A stretch of DNA of 64,000 nucleotides from Peromyscus leucopus (Eukaryota; Chordata; Mammalia; Rodentia; Cricetidae). The translations under genes and the position numbers were made by a program. The DNA lies in contig NC_051069.1 of NCBI RefSeq assembly GCF_004664715.2, forward strand, positions 4,128,001 through 4,192,000. The letters are read 5' to 3'. A model generated the notes under the pieces. It made no database searches and had not been told where the DNA came from. It saw only the letters and a program-made list of their open reading frames with translations. Each line of letters opens with the position of its first letter. Position 1 is the stretch's first letter. This document shows, one piece after another, positions 11,001 to 23,519 of the stretch.

Positions 11001-14000
11001 ATATGATTCCTCTCTACTCATACCTTAACTTTCTGGCGGCTGCCAGTAGCACAAGCACATAAGACCTCTCTCTGATGAAAGTCCTCCTCGTCATTGACGA
11101 CCTCGTTTCATACGCAAAATGTAGCTCTCTAGAATACTCCGATCATATAATCCCAGCTCGCAATAGCACAAGAGCAACTCACTCTCTCTGAAGTACATTG
11201 CTACTCTGGAGGTTATGTCCTCCAATACCGCATGATTGCTTCAATAAAGTATACTCTGGATGGCCAGTTATTTGTTGTGTACCACTCCTCCTTAATTACT
11301 CAATATAAACACACTATCACAATAAGTCTAAAGCTTACAAAACTTATTTAACCTATGGTGGTCAATACCCAATGAAAACAGTAAGAAGACGTTGTTAATA
11401 TTTTTGTAGTTCCGTTATTGGAACACAATCCATAACGCCCTTGTAGATAATGAGAATTAGATGCCAGTTGTAGATAAAATAACAATTAGACTGAAGCAAC
11501 CTGTCTGAAAAAAAGTTTGCTTCTATCAGCCCAATGCTGCTTACCAGATATTGCCATCGTCAATTGCCATATAAAGGGTCTGGTGCCATACATAAATCAA
11601 AGTATCAGGATCTGAACAAAACAGTCTAATTCATCGCCTAACACAAGTGAAAACATGCTCTAGAGGATAACAAAGTGGAGACAGGTGTAGAAGGCGAAGA
11701 CCTATATGGCAGTGATGGGATGTACTTTCATTGTTACAAAATATACTTTTGCTATAATTAAATGGTAAAGTTTGAAATGGGCTGGGAAGTATTGGATATC
11801 TGAAATTACTGGAGATGAAACTCTGCTTCACACATGTAACAGAAATAAACAATCAAATGCTGAAAGAATGAGAAATTTATGCTTAAACCTGCAGAAAGAC
11901 CCAGCCTATAAGCATCAAACTACAAATGATTACAACTCATCATAGAGTTATTATTTCCAACGCATCATCTGGGTGCAGTATATTTGAAATAATTAAAGGG
12001 GAAAAAAGAAAATCCATTATTAAGTGCATATGATGAATCTTAATGGTGGTGAGCGCATAGAACAAATTTAAATGTTAGATTTCCTCTCTTGGAGTGAGCC
12101 AATCCCCAGGCATGAAAAACATACTCAACTTAAGGTGAGGAAGTCAGTAGCCATTTGGCAGTTAGACTCCCCGAGGTAAGAAAAACCTTTCTTTGGTTGT
12201 AGAAACTGATAGTACCTTTTAAGAGAATTAGACTGCCACAATTAAGATTCTCAAAATATACCAAAGTGAGAACGATCATCTCTACAACATCCTTTAAGTG
12301 TGTTTTTTTTGCAGTCCAACCTATCGAAAAATACTAGTCCATTTAACAATAAGAGACAACTACATGCCACAGATAGAATCGCTGAAGTTCGTAGCCATGA
12401 TAGCTCGACTCTCATACATTTCAGGAGGAAAATATATCCTCTAAACCTCGTCCACCAAGTAAGTGGCATTCTGAGATATCAAATTTACATTTGGCATTTT
12501 AGGGTTCTTAATCAGAAATACCTCAGTCAAACCAGCAAGATTAGTAGGAACGCGTTACATCAATTTCTGTTAATATAACATATCCACTCTTCTATGACAA
12601 AGAGGCTGAAGCTCTTGGATTCACTGCCGTGCAAACATCGTTTCAGTTCTCCAATCGCGTTAAAATTCTCCATAGATAGAGTAGGTTTGTGACTCCTCAC
12701 AGCTAGTATTATATCGTGGTTCCAAATCTAGATGAAGACCAGAGCTAAGAGTCATAGCAGCTACTTAACTTCAAGTGCACTCCAACACTTGTCAGAGTTA
12801 TTTTCACAAGTGAGTCCAATATGGTGCTTCAAGTTCGTTGTCGAACTAAATTGCTATTAGAGTAATAATAGTCAAAATATCTTACCGTGGTGTTTTAGTC
12901 CTCGAGGAAAGAATATTTGTGAATAAAGTGAAGTAATTCACCTTTATTGAAGGTGGCACTATAATGATACGTAACATACTTATACTATGTAAACATGGGT
13001 CTTTCATGATTCAGAGATAGGCCTCAATATTCTTTAAACCAAGTAGAAATGTGAAGCCCAAGAAAGATCATCCCAGTTAGCTTCTGATATTTAAATAATT
13101 AATCATACAGTTGAATCAGTGGGTAAATTTTGTAGCCCAATGTACATTGTAAAGTATAAACATAATCCATCTTCAGTTGAAAAAAGATAATATAGAGAGA
13201 TAATTATCTGGACATGTACTTTTCAAGTAATAATGTAGACATTAATAATAATTTACCAGCTCTTGGATATCTTTATATAGTCTATCAGTTCCTCAGTTTT
13301 CAAACCTACTAGCATATCCTATGAGAAGATATTGTAACAATTATAATTGTACGAATCAATTAGTGGCATGGCCCTGCCAATTGTGTCATTACCTCTCAAA
13401 CGAGAAAGGATATGTGAACAGCTCGCCCTCATTTTACATAACAGAAACATCAGAGTAAAACCTATCCTCTATATAGAAAGAATACTGGTGATCCAGTATT
13501 TCAAATCACCATCTATCACGGATACATACATGTTGTGATTAGTGCTTTAGTGCCGGACCCCTGGCCTTGTTCGCAAGAGACCTCTCTGATAGCATTGTGA
13601 TGTGGCATCTCGTGTTGTTTTTAGCTTCCACTAATACCCGTTGAGTGTTGTGGATTCATAATTATGAATGACTCAGTTACCCTCCTGACTATAATCTAAC
13701 GCTAGATAATTTATATTATGACCATGAATTAATACACATGTAAGTTTTGACGTCATACCCATATTCTCCAGATCTAGTCTCGCGATGTAATAGAGCGCTC
13801 TAGTACTATAGAGATTGACAATAAGTTGAGTCATGTACTTAGCTATTTGGATTATGAATGAAAAGAGTAGGTGATGCTAATCTGTATGGGATTGGCTCCT
13901 AGTATTTCAGACTACCAGATAGACATGTATTCCTATGCTCTACAGAATATGTGATTGAAACTTTAAGTATCACATAGCACTGTAATATCAATGCGAGTGA

Positions 14001-16560
14001 TAGGGAGATCATAAAGGCTTATGTGTGCACTAAGGAGACTATTATAATTTTTTATTCTTTTTAATATTGTTTACTGTTTTATTATTTAATGTTTTTTCTC
14101 ACTGAAAGCCCAATATGTAAAAGAACCCCTGAGCAAATACCAAACTCTGACACCCTTTCATTCAGATTATCTAAAGATGACTTAATACACAGAATAACGA
14201 TAACTTCATATTCTAGACGTTCCAAGTGTCTTCAGAGATCAGTTCCTATCTGTTCATGCTATGTAATACTCTGTCTCTTCTACTCTCATCTCTCTCTCTA
14301 CTACTTTTCATAGTGTGTGAACCTCTATATATCTTATAGAATTTTATAGAACAAAGTTTTATTAGCCTTTGGGTGTTTCATATAATGTATTGGATCACAT
14401 TCATCCCCTCCATATCTTCCTTTAGCCTCCCCAAACACCATTTTATATTCTTTCAACTCTGAAAAAATTTCTAATTTGTTGTGTGGTAGTATGATAGCTA
14501 TTTGTGACCCGCGATTCTTACAATAGTGTTGTGGCAGCAATAATCCACGCTAGAGAAGTTCTCGAAAGGACACTACTTATCAGAGTCTCTAATTAACTAC
14601 AATCACTAACCAAGCTGTCCACCTTCATTTAGTTGTGACTACTTCCCAAAGATGCTACCATGTCTATTACAACAGTACCAAGGGCTAAACGTTATTGCAT
14701 CAAGGCACGTATTTGCAGCGTAGTATACAAACGGATAGACTCATCCATTAACTATCACTAAATATCTCTCAGCTGAAATTTAACTGAGTATAATCCTAAG
14801 ACATTATCATTTAGGCAGTGTCAGCCATTATCCAATAGAGGTCTTATGTCCACGATCGGGTGCAAAGAAGAACCCCCTACAATAAATTTAACTGCCTGGA
14901 TATGCCATATTGTGTGAGAAAAAAAGAGTGCGAGACTTACGCTCTTAGCGTAGATGAATGCAAGTAGAGACAAGCGAAGCATTGCGGCCTCTTTAAAGAT
15001 ATCTAAGTACTTGTTCACTCCTATGACCTCACGGTCAAGGATACATAGAACTTGAGCTATATACATACACTAATCTAAAAAGTGTAGTTCCTTTTTTCTC
15101 ACACTCATACAATCTAAGGACACCTAACTTAGGAGAAGATCATTGTGCTCATTAATAAAATATTTCTAAGCTATCATTGTGTGGTGTGTCACTTCCTCCA
15201 AAATTTCGATATTACATGCTAAAATAGACTAGAACGTCCCCCTGCGTCATTGTGTAACTGTAGAATTTAGAATCCCCAATAACACACAATACACACTATT
15301 ACATTGCCATGCTAATCATCAGACCAGTCTCCAAGCTTGGTCAGGTCAGGAGCAGCACAGAGAGGCAAACTACTAAGTCATTTGTACTATACATTCCTGG
15401 AATATGTATCTATACATCGTGGGAGAGGTTACTTGCTGTACTCTCTCATACAAATCAATATCATTTATAGGAGTATATTACTATTTAAGACGAATGTAGA
15501 TGAGACGTGACAGTGGATTGCTCGTGAACATTGGAGAATCGAGTTATTCCTTGAAGATCTGTAGCGCACTCGAGGAAGAGGCGCGAAATGAGATGGATAT
15601 TTTGATAGTCCTACACACTCCAAACAATATTTTAGAAATACACTTGTCTGATACTAAATATTTGTTATATTATTTTGAAATTAAAATAAACTTAATAAAA
15701 TTTAATTAAGGAGAAAAAAAGAAAATAGAAAGAGGGAAGGAGAATAAAAGGAATTCCCCCATCCTTACATTTTGCAGTTTGTTGCAGAAGTATACTCCAG
15801 TTAGTAACATTACTTGAACCTCAGTTGTATTTGAGAAGAAATGCAGTTACTTATAATCTCTTGTGCCTACATTAAATTTAAAGAAAAATATAGGCAAAAT
15901 TACAACAAAAAAAATAATTCAAGGTAGTGAAATATTGAATGATGTTGAAAATCAATAGTCAATATTAAATGGGTATTAAATATAAAAAGAACACATCCCA
16001 CCATTACATATATATCTCCATTCATAACATGAAAGGCATTTTGCTTATATTCTTTACAATTACACACGGTATTAGCATTTTAATACTGTTATGAGCGAAC
16101 ACTTCTTCCCTTGGTTTACCTCTTGAATACTTTGATTGAGTTACCAATGTAATGTGTTATATCCCTTTTCTAGGAATGAGAACAACCTAAGATACACTAT
16201 TTCAAGCAGGTGAGCCCTTCTCTATTTAAGGGCAAATGAAAAATAAAAGTAAAGAAACATATAGTGTCCAGACATCTCGCCGATCATCAATAGCCTTATA
16301 CGTATTTTTATCTAACAGACCCTCAAAATTAGAACATATTAAGGTGTAGTGATTCTATATTCACTAGGTATTATTCTCCAGTGCTCAAGTGTTGCAGCCA
16401 ATATCTAGCAAGACTCCAACTAGCAAAAAAATAATATACCTCCATTCCAGAGGGTTACAGTGAGTTTTCTATTAAGAGAATGAATGATTTGTTCGAGAAT
16501 AGTCAACTCATTATTGCTAACTGAAGCCACTCCAGAATAGAACAAGAGGTGTATTCTCTA
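8100..16560. other. Anomalous block: probable uncorrected long-read gap fill
   Basis: By hand count 8341-9060 has 28 CpG in 720 bp, against 5 in 720 bp at 3481-4200. Unlike the flanks, there are almost no cleanly recognisable SINEs over about 8.4 kb. Traces that remain look corrupted: at about 8455-8515 a B1/B4-like 'ctgggattacaggcatgcacc' motif is broken by single- and double-base insertions, and at about 14370-14450 an L1-type 3' segment like that at 24235-24330 appears degraded. Short CTCTC/GAGAG strings recur throughout. Quality looks mosaic: about 11.88-12.06 kb and 13.02-13.25 kb read more normally. No gene call should be made here. The edges are approximate. Confidence 0.7.
14335..14475. 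repeat. Degraded copy of a rodent L1-type 3' segment inside the anomalous block
   Basis: A run containing TATAATGTATTGGATCACAT followed by T/C-rich 'tcccctccatatcttcct' parallels the cleaner copy at about 24235-24330. Its presence argues that the anomalous block is rodent sequence rather than foreign DNA. Confidence 0.4.
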
Positions 16561-17267
16561 TTTTTGTAAATTATTTTCTCCCTTCTAAATAATCTTAAGA
16601 TATTTTGCTTGTCCCATGCTGCTTCAAATTGATTTTTATGAATCATTTGGCTCCTCTACTGATTTTTCCATTTTCTTTCATTACTGTTTTCGTGGGTTGG
16701 GGGTGGTGGCGGTGACTGTCGATCGTTTGCTTTTTTAGTCAACCGAGTCCTGGTGCTTGCACTTGAGTCTCGCAGAGGGGCTGTCTGCAGCCTTCCATTT
16801 CCCACAGTATAGAAATTGGTTTGAAAAAGAGGTGATTTAATTCCTGCTATTTGAGGAGCGAGTGCCCTGCTCAACATCCCTGCTGCTACTTCAGGCTCAA
16901 CTTTGTACAAGTCATCCTGAAGCTCAGCTGTCCTCTAGACCCGAATTTAGTCTAAATCACTGCCAGCCACTGTGATGGCGCAGGGCGAATCTCTTCCATC
17001 ATCTAGTTCTTAAATGAAAAGTGCCTCCTCGCTGCCCATTTGATGGAGGGTAATGAGGTGCTGTTTCTACAAGATTACTTACCTGATGAGTCAGGAGGAC
17101 TCAATTGGGAAGAGCCAGGCAGGACCCCAGAGCCTCTGGCTGAGTGTTTCTGGGGGACTGAGCTAGCATTTCTACAGAGAGCAAGCAATTCTGTCTCTCT
17201 CCCTTTCAGCCCCAATAAGTTAATGTGGCTCTTTGTCCTCATAAAACACTCCTGGCAATGCACTCCC
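16561..17267. other. Unique, repeat-free stretch; candidate conserved non-coding sequence
   Basis: About 700 bp without a recognisable transposon, of even composition, including 'gatttaattcctgctatttgagg' and 'ctaaatcactgccagccactg' style strings. Frames are short (at most 85 codons). Conservation is suspected only from its repeat-free character. Confidence 0.3.
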
Positions 17268-17470
17268 TTCCCACTGCTTAGAGCAGTCATTTACTAATTT
17301 GAGCATCTACCGGAATCACCCGATGGCACTGTTAACATGTAGGGTCCTGGGTCTTATTCCTAGACTTCTTCATTGGGGAGGACTAGGCTGGGACTGGGAG
17401 ATTCTAATTCACAGCCATTTTCCAGGTACTGCTTTTGCTGCTGTGACTACTGCTGCTGCTGGAGGAGGAG
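17268..17470 (-). mobile_element. MER5-type hAT-Charlie element, antisense
   Basis: 'gagcatctaccggaatcacccgatggcactgttaacatg' and 'gggagattctaattcacag...ccaggtactgcttttgctgctg' follow the antisense MER5A order. The CTG-rich end could be its terminal part or a small CTG expansion. Confidence 0.65.
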
Positions 17471-17789
17471 ACCCAGATGCCATATGTGGATAACCACAGG
17501 CTCAGAGTGTAGAAAGCAAGCAGCCATTGCACATAAATACACTCGCTCCTGTGTGGACCCACCTGCCATGGCTGCCACATTATCATTAGGATGTAACTTA
17601 GTCTTTCATTTGGAAAGTGTGTGCCTGTGACACTAAGTCCCTAGCATTCTTGCCAGCAGAATTGTACCACCCATTCCTCATTTCTACTGTTACTGTGGAC
17701 TTTCCCGAAATAAGGTGTGCCAGCCCCTGCCTTGTTGGTCTAGTTCACCCCAAGTCATTCAAGTTCTTTGTGGGCATGTTTGTGAACAT

Positions 17790-18150
17790 GTATATGCATA
17801 TTCATTGGTAGGTGGATGCAAATGTGTGTTAGAACATGTAGAGGCCAGAGGTAAATCTCAGGCGTTGTTCTTCAAGATACCAACCTCCTTCCCTCCTTCC
17901 TTCCTTCCTTCCTTCCTTCCTTCCTTCCTTCCTTCCTTCCTTCCTTCCTTCTTCCTTCCTTCCTCCCTTCCTTCCTTTATTCTCTTCCTCCTCCTCTTTT
18001 TCCTCCCTCCCTCCTTCTCTCTTACTTACAGGGGCTCTCATTGGGCTGCAACTCATCAATTTACCCAGCAGCCAGACTGGCTAGCCAGTGAACCCCAGAG
18101 ATCAGCTTGTCTCCATCTCCCTAGTGATGGAATTACAATTCTCAGGACCA
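17790..18150 (-). repeat. B4-type SINE, antisense, containing a (TTCC)n expansion
   Basis: 'gtagaggccagaggtaaatctcaggcgttgttcttcaag' leads into TTCC repeats (17885-17979). After them comes a B4-like body, 'gactggctagccagtgaacccc'. The microsatellite grew inside the SINE. Confidence 0.7.
17885..17979. repeat. (TTCC)n microsatellite
   Basis: About 95 bp of TTCC units with a few CTTCC and CCTCC interruptions. The strand asymmetry is complete: all pyrimidine on the plus strand. Confidence 0.97.
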
Positions 18151-18171
18151 CAATTAAAAGAAAAAGAATCC

Positions 18172-18336
18172 TGGGGACTAGAAGGATGGCTCAGTTTGCT
18201 GCTCTTGTAGAGGATCCATGTTTCGTCCCAGAACCATGTTGGACAGCTCACAACGGCCTATAACTCCAGCTCTACAGGACTCAATGCCTCCTCTGGCCTC
18301 TGTGGAAACACATACATGTGGCATACACACACAAAC

Positions 18337-18367
<31 letters not shown>

Positions 18368-18405
18368 GAGACACACACACACACACACACAAATAAATAA
18401 AATCT
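18172..18405 (+). repeat. B3 SINE with CA tail, sense
   Basis: Head 'ctggggactagaaggatggctcag', middle 'tataactccagctctacagga', then CA repeats (18327-18390) and AAATAAATAAAATC. Confidence 0.85.
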
Positions 18406-19213
18406 TTGGAAAACGATTTTGCTGCCTAGGCTTGAAGTTATGCATTAATCTTTGATTCCCATTTTTCTCTACTCTGGATCTCTCTACTCTCCCTCCCCCC
18501 TTTTTTATCACATGACCATTCTTTTTTCACAGGTCCCTGTGATCTCTTGCATGGTGTTATATAGCTGGCATCACTTTAATCCTCTTCTCATTTAAATACA
18601 TCTATACTTCAGAATCAAACAGCAAATTGAAGAGTCATGAACAATTTACAAATGATAGTCTTAACTATAGTTTGCTTTCTGTGGTTTAGCTGCTCTCAGT
18701 TAAGTATGGTCTGAAAATATTACATGGAGATTTTCAAGGAAAAGCAATTCATAGACATTTAAGATGCATTGATTTATGAGTTTCTTGACCATAAGGCAGT
18801 CAGTTCTGATAACTGTCATGACTACTACATGACTAATGAGAGAGCAGTGTATACCACATGGATATTATGGACAAAGGGGTGGATGAATATAGATCCAAGC
18901 AAGATAGGGTGCACAGTGAGAGATTTGATCCTGCTACCTAGAATAGCTCCTCAAACATTGGTAGCACAGTCAGTGTTACCATAATGCTGCATCATAATGC
19001 CTCCATCATTTATTTACCTCACTTTGTCCTATCAAATATGATTATTCTGTGTATAATCTCTTATTATCACAAGAGACATGAATGTGGTAAAATATGGAAA
19101 GGGAGAGATACAGAGATAACAATTCAAATAACAATTTAGCTATTATTATAGTTTTCTACCTTATTTTGTAATTGTTAATCTTTTATTGTGCTTAATATAA
19201 AAATCAGACTTTG
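18406..19213. other. AT-rich unique sequence, nothing recognised
   Basis: No frame above 71 codons, and no SINE or L1 signature noticed. Confidence 0.45.
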
Positions 19214-19440
19214 AGGGCTGGAAAGATGGCTCAATAGTTTAAGTGCACTTATTGCTTTTCCAGAGGACCTGGGTTTGGTTCCTAGCACCTGCATGGCTAC
19301 TCACAATCATATGTATTTCCAATGACAGGGGAATACAATGCCCTCTTCTTGTCCCCAAGGGCACTGCATACATATGGTGACCATGCATACATGTAGATAA
19401 TCACTCAGGAGTATTAAATACACTATATTAAAAATTAAAT
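19214..19440 (+). repeat. B3 SINE, sense, diverged
   Basis: 'gggctggaaagatggctcaatag', 'ccagaggacctgggtttggtt' and 'gccctcttcttgtcccc' in order, ending in an AT-rich tail. Confidence 0.8.
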
Positions 19441-21019
19441 TTATCATAGGTACATATGTGATTGCTACTATCCAATTTTCAAGAATCACCTGGGAGTCTT
19501 AGAATGTGTCCCAAGAATAAGGGAGAACTATAAAGCTAAATTCCTGAGAGAAATTCTTAAGAGTATGTGGGAAACAAGACAGGAAAATGAAGAAACCATG
19601 TAAAGATGAGCTTTTGTGCAAAGTATCCATGCAAGCCTGATCCTACAGGAACTCTGGAACCCACATAGCTCCTTAGAGTATATGACAACTGGAGGCCAGT
19701 GATGTGGGCTTTAACATATCCACACTGTCAATCATTGGCTAATGGTTACCCCCAAGGGATGTCTAGTCCCATCATTTCCATCAGTCTGCTTATTTTGGTA
19801 CAGAGATTCCTACAGCCCAAAGGCAAAGACATCTGAATAAAACAATAGCTGTGAGATGTTAGAAGCCAAGCCTACAAAATATGGAAAGGCAAGGTAAGGG
19901 GTGTCCACAGAGAAATGAAAAGGGATCTAAAGAGACCTGGGTGTCTTGAGTGACTACTACAATGCCACCTGATATTCCCTGGGTGAACAAATCAGCCATT
20001 GCTCTATCTGGCCATCATTAGTACCTCCCTGAATTCTCTCAGCACCTTAACTACATAAGGCCCCAACTACTTAGCATCTACTTGTCCAAGCTTGTCATTT
20101 GTTTTCTTCACAAATTTTATAATTCTGGCAAATTGGCTTGATAATCTATGTACGGAGGGCTAGTCTAGTCTCTGTGCCTTAACACATTCCCTCCTCTTGG
20201 CCTGGAATGACCTCTAATACACATCAGAAAATCTTACTCCTTCTTCAGAGTCCAAGAAGACCTTTCTTGGGTCTGACTAGGAAATGGGGCCTGTCCACCT
20301 TTCAAGCCTCTCTTAGTGGTGCCTTTGTCCCTTCAGCACATGTTAGGTATGAGATCAGTTGTATTCTCTCTCCTTAGGACAAGAGATCAGCATCAACATT
20401 TCATCTTCTTTGTATCATTCCATCACCATCAAAATGATCAATGCTCATGAATAAATGATACAGCCAGCACTTGAACAAATAGTTGAATTCTTTCATGTGT
20501 CCAAGTCAAACTATGGAGGGTGATAATGACTTCCCAACCAAGTTCTTGGTCCAGTCTTTAAATGAGGCATTAATGCTTTTGAAGCAATCGGTCTTATATT
20601 AGCTCTATTTTCTGAACAACTTCTCCCATAATCCCCATCCATAGAGCTAAGTAGAAGAAACAGAAATCATTCTAAGCATGACCCCAAGGAATCTGCTAGA
20701 GATACTCAGAAGGCACTGGCTAGCATCATGAATACAAAGTCCTCCACACATACAACTTGATACCAGAGGATATGAAAATTTCCCATACCATGGATCATGA
20801 GGATCCTTTAAACTGACCAGTTGTATTCATGAATGCCACAGGACTCCTCCCCTATGGACAATCAGACAAGGTCATAATTTTATGGTTGGAGGTCACCACA
20901 ACATGAGGAACCGTATGAAAGGGTGGCAGTACTAGGTTGAACCATTGCTCTAGTCCCTCCCTCTCCTTCCTGATACCATCTCAGAGGTTCTGAACTCTAC
21001 TATTGCACAGTTCTGGTCA
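19441..21019. other. About 1.6 kb of unique sequence without a gene
   Basis: Only short frames occur and I could name no transposon. It is one of the longest repeat-poor stretches in the window. Confidence 0.4.
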
Positions 21020-21375
21020 CTTACTGAATACTGCTGTAGACTGAGGGTGAGCTGTCCCTCGTAGGTGCATGTGCTTGAATGCTTGGTTCCCAGCTGGTGG
21101 TACAGGCTGGGAAAGCTGTAGAACCTTTAGGAGGTAGAGCCTTGACGGATGGGCCTTGAGGTTTTATAGCCTGGCCCCGCTTCTGGTTTATTCTTGGTTT
21201 CTTGGCTGTGGATATAATGTGACCAGCTGCTTCCCCGCTCCAGCAGCCATCCCTTCGCACTCCCTGCCATGACGGGCTGTATCCCCTTGAACTGTAAGCC
21301 ACAACAAACTCTTCCTCAAATTGCTCACTGTTGGGAGTTTAGTCACAACAGTGATTAAAGTAGCAAATACACACA
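21020..21375. repeat. Rodent L1-type (Lx-like) 3' repeat fragment
   Basis: 'gagctgtccctcgtaggtgcatgtgcttgaatgcttggt', 'aacctttaggaggtagagcc', 'ccatgacgggctgtatcccct' and a trailing 'gtgattaaagtagcaaatac' match a widespread rodent repeat, fairly well preserved. Confidence 0.65.
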
Positions 21376-22497
21376 GATACTTGCGCCAACCATTGCACAG
21401 TCCCTGCAGTCACTACAACACTGGCAAATGGTATGTGGGCTGGGGGACTTCCTAGTTGAAGACTCTTGAGGTGCTCTGCTTAGGGAGGCATTGTTCTCAT
21501 TGTTTGGCTATGGGGCTTGCAGGTGTGTCCCAAGACCATGTTTATGCTTTACCTAACTTCCGATATGAAGCTTTTTACTTTGTTGTTCCTATGTGTATGT
21601 TTCCTCATATGGCCAGTTACCAGAGCATCACTGGCAATTGGAGGCAGCAACAGCCGTATACCTGTGTAAATAAATTTTATTCTGACTTAAAGGGCTCAGG
21701 ACAGGACTTGCCATTCTACAAGGGGAAGTGATTTGGTTTAGAAGATTCCCATTAGGGCTGTGTGTAGAGTGCTTGCTTAGCATGTGTGAATCCCTGTTTA
21801 CTCTGAGGCCTCACTGTTGGTGAGGGTGAAGATCCAGGATTTACCACTTGATCCAACATGGCCACTGTAGTGTGATGCAGGGCAGGTGCTGATGCTCCCC
21901 AGGAAGACCTACCCTCTGGTTTGCCATGATGCTAACTTCTTTCTTATGTTTAGTACCTCAAGCAAAGGAGTCTCTGGTCCTCTCCTTGAATGTTTCCAGG
22001 TAGTTTTTTTTTTTTATCCCATTCCCAATCAACACTCTAGTTAAATGGAGGAAAACAGGGGGAACATTTCAAGTAAATTCAGGTGATCTCTCAGATTTTC
22101 CTGGGTAGGGCTTCTTTCATAATGCACCCATCTTTTTTTTTTTTTTTAACTCAGGTATTTGGTGAGTTATCTAAGAGAGTTAAAATAATTCTGTAATGAA
22201 TTATTAATTCTGAGATAAATGCTCAGCCTTAACTAGACTCTGTCCACATAAAGGCAGAATGGCAGGGATCTTATAAGGGCTTCATATTAGGATGAGTGCT
22301 CACTGAGCAGCTAAGCAATGGGCAGCCTATGACTGACATGGGCCTGTTTCCTATGTGTTCATCTGTACTAAATCCAAGTGGACCCCCATCCTGGGAATTG
22401 GTACCAGGGGTATTTTAAGGTGGGAGGGATTTTTTATTTTCAAGAATGCAAAAAGATTCTCTGCTGGGGGGGGTGGCAGTTCCTACTGTCCTGGCAA
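21376..22497. other. Mostly unique sequence; possible ID-like remnant
   Basis: 21757-21815 ('agggctgtgtgtagagtgcttgcttagcatg') resembles an ID SINE head. The rest has T-runs at 22003 and 22133 and no recognised gene or repeat. Confidence 0.4.
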
Positions 22498-23192
22498 GGG
22501 TGAGGTGGGGGCTGGGGATGTGGGGAGATGGTGAGGTGGGGAGGTAGAGATGTGGGGAGGTGGGGAGGTATGGAGGTGGGAAGGTGTGGAAGTGGGAAGG
22601 TGTGGAGGGGAAGGTGAGGTGTGGAGAGTGGGAGGTGGGAGGGGGCAGGTGGGGAGGTGGGGAGGTGGGAAGGTATGGAGGTGGGAAGGTGGTGAGGTGG
22701 GGAGGTAGAGATGTGGGGAGGTAGGGAGGTAGAGATGTGGGGAAATGGGGAGGTGGGAAGGTGAGGAGGTGGGGAGATGGAGGTGGGGAGGTGGAAACGT
22801 GGGGAGGTGGGGAGGTAGGAAGATAGGGAGATGGGGAAATGGGGAGGTGGGCAGGTGGGCAGGTGGGAGGTGGGCAGGTGGGAAGGTGGGCAGGTGAGCA
22901 GGTGGGAGGTGGGAAGGTAGGGAGGTAGGAAGGTAGGGAAGTGGGGAGGTGAGAGGTGGCAGGTGGGCAGGTGGGGAGGTAAGCAGGTGGGGAGGTGGGA
23001 AGGTAGGGAGGTGGGAAGGTAGGGAGGTGGGGAGGTAGGCAGGTGGGAAGGTGGGGAGGTGAGAGGTGGGAAGGTGGGAGTGGGAAGTAGCAGGTGGAAG
23101 GTGGGAGGTGAGCAGGTGGGCAGGTGGGGAGATGGTAAGGTGGGAGGTGGGAAGGTAGGGAAGTGGGGAGGTAGGGAGGTGGGCAGGTGGGG
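22498..23192. repeat. G-rich minisatellite, about 8-bp unit (GGGAGGTG-type)
   Basis: About 695 bp of variant octamers such as GGGGAGGT, GGGAAGGT, GGGCAGGT and GGTAGGGA, roughly 85 units, almost pure G/A/T on the plus strand. The 8-bp period makes all three minus frames open, reading as octapeptides of the HLPTSPPP type. Those 266-323 codon frames are therefore artefacts of the repeat. Successive GGG/GGGG runs give high G-quadruplex potential. Confidence 0.95.
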
Positions 23193-23519
23193 GGGGTACT
23201 TCCAGCAAAGGAAAGGCCATCTGAGGAAGGAGGAAATGGTGTGGACAGAAGCTGGGGCATTTGGTGCTGGGTTGGGAAAGCAACGAGCAAAGTCATGGCA
23301 GGTGTGCAGGAATGAGGCTGCAAAGACAGAGACAACCAAATCCCATTTCCCAGAACTCCCTTCCTGCGTTCTCACATGCCAACTCTGCCCCATCTGTCTC
23401 CCCGCTCCCATGGTTCTTCTGAGGCAGAATTGTCACATCTCTCCTTTACCTGTCTGTATTTGCTGGAACCTTCCAGGCCTAGTTCAGGGTCACCTTTCAC
23501 TGTGAGAATTTCCTCATAT

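Noticed and set aside
8100..16560. Horizontal transfer or foreign contaminant as the cause of the compositional shift
   Set aside because: Degraded rodent SINE and L1-type traces persist inside the block and no foreign coding frames appear, so noisy host sequence explains it better.
17715..18263. 182-codon plus frame with repeated SFLP residues
   Set aside because: The repeat is the TTCC microsatellite inside a B4 SINE.
22415..23411. Three long overlapping minus-strand frames (266-323 codons) encoding Pro/His/Leu/Thr/Ser repeats
   Set aside because: All three frames are open only because the 8-bp minisatellite lacks stop trinucleotides on that strand. The peptide simply mirrors the repeat.
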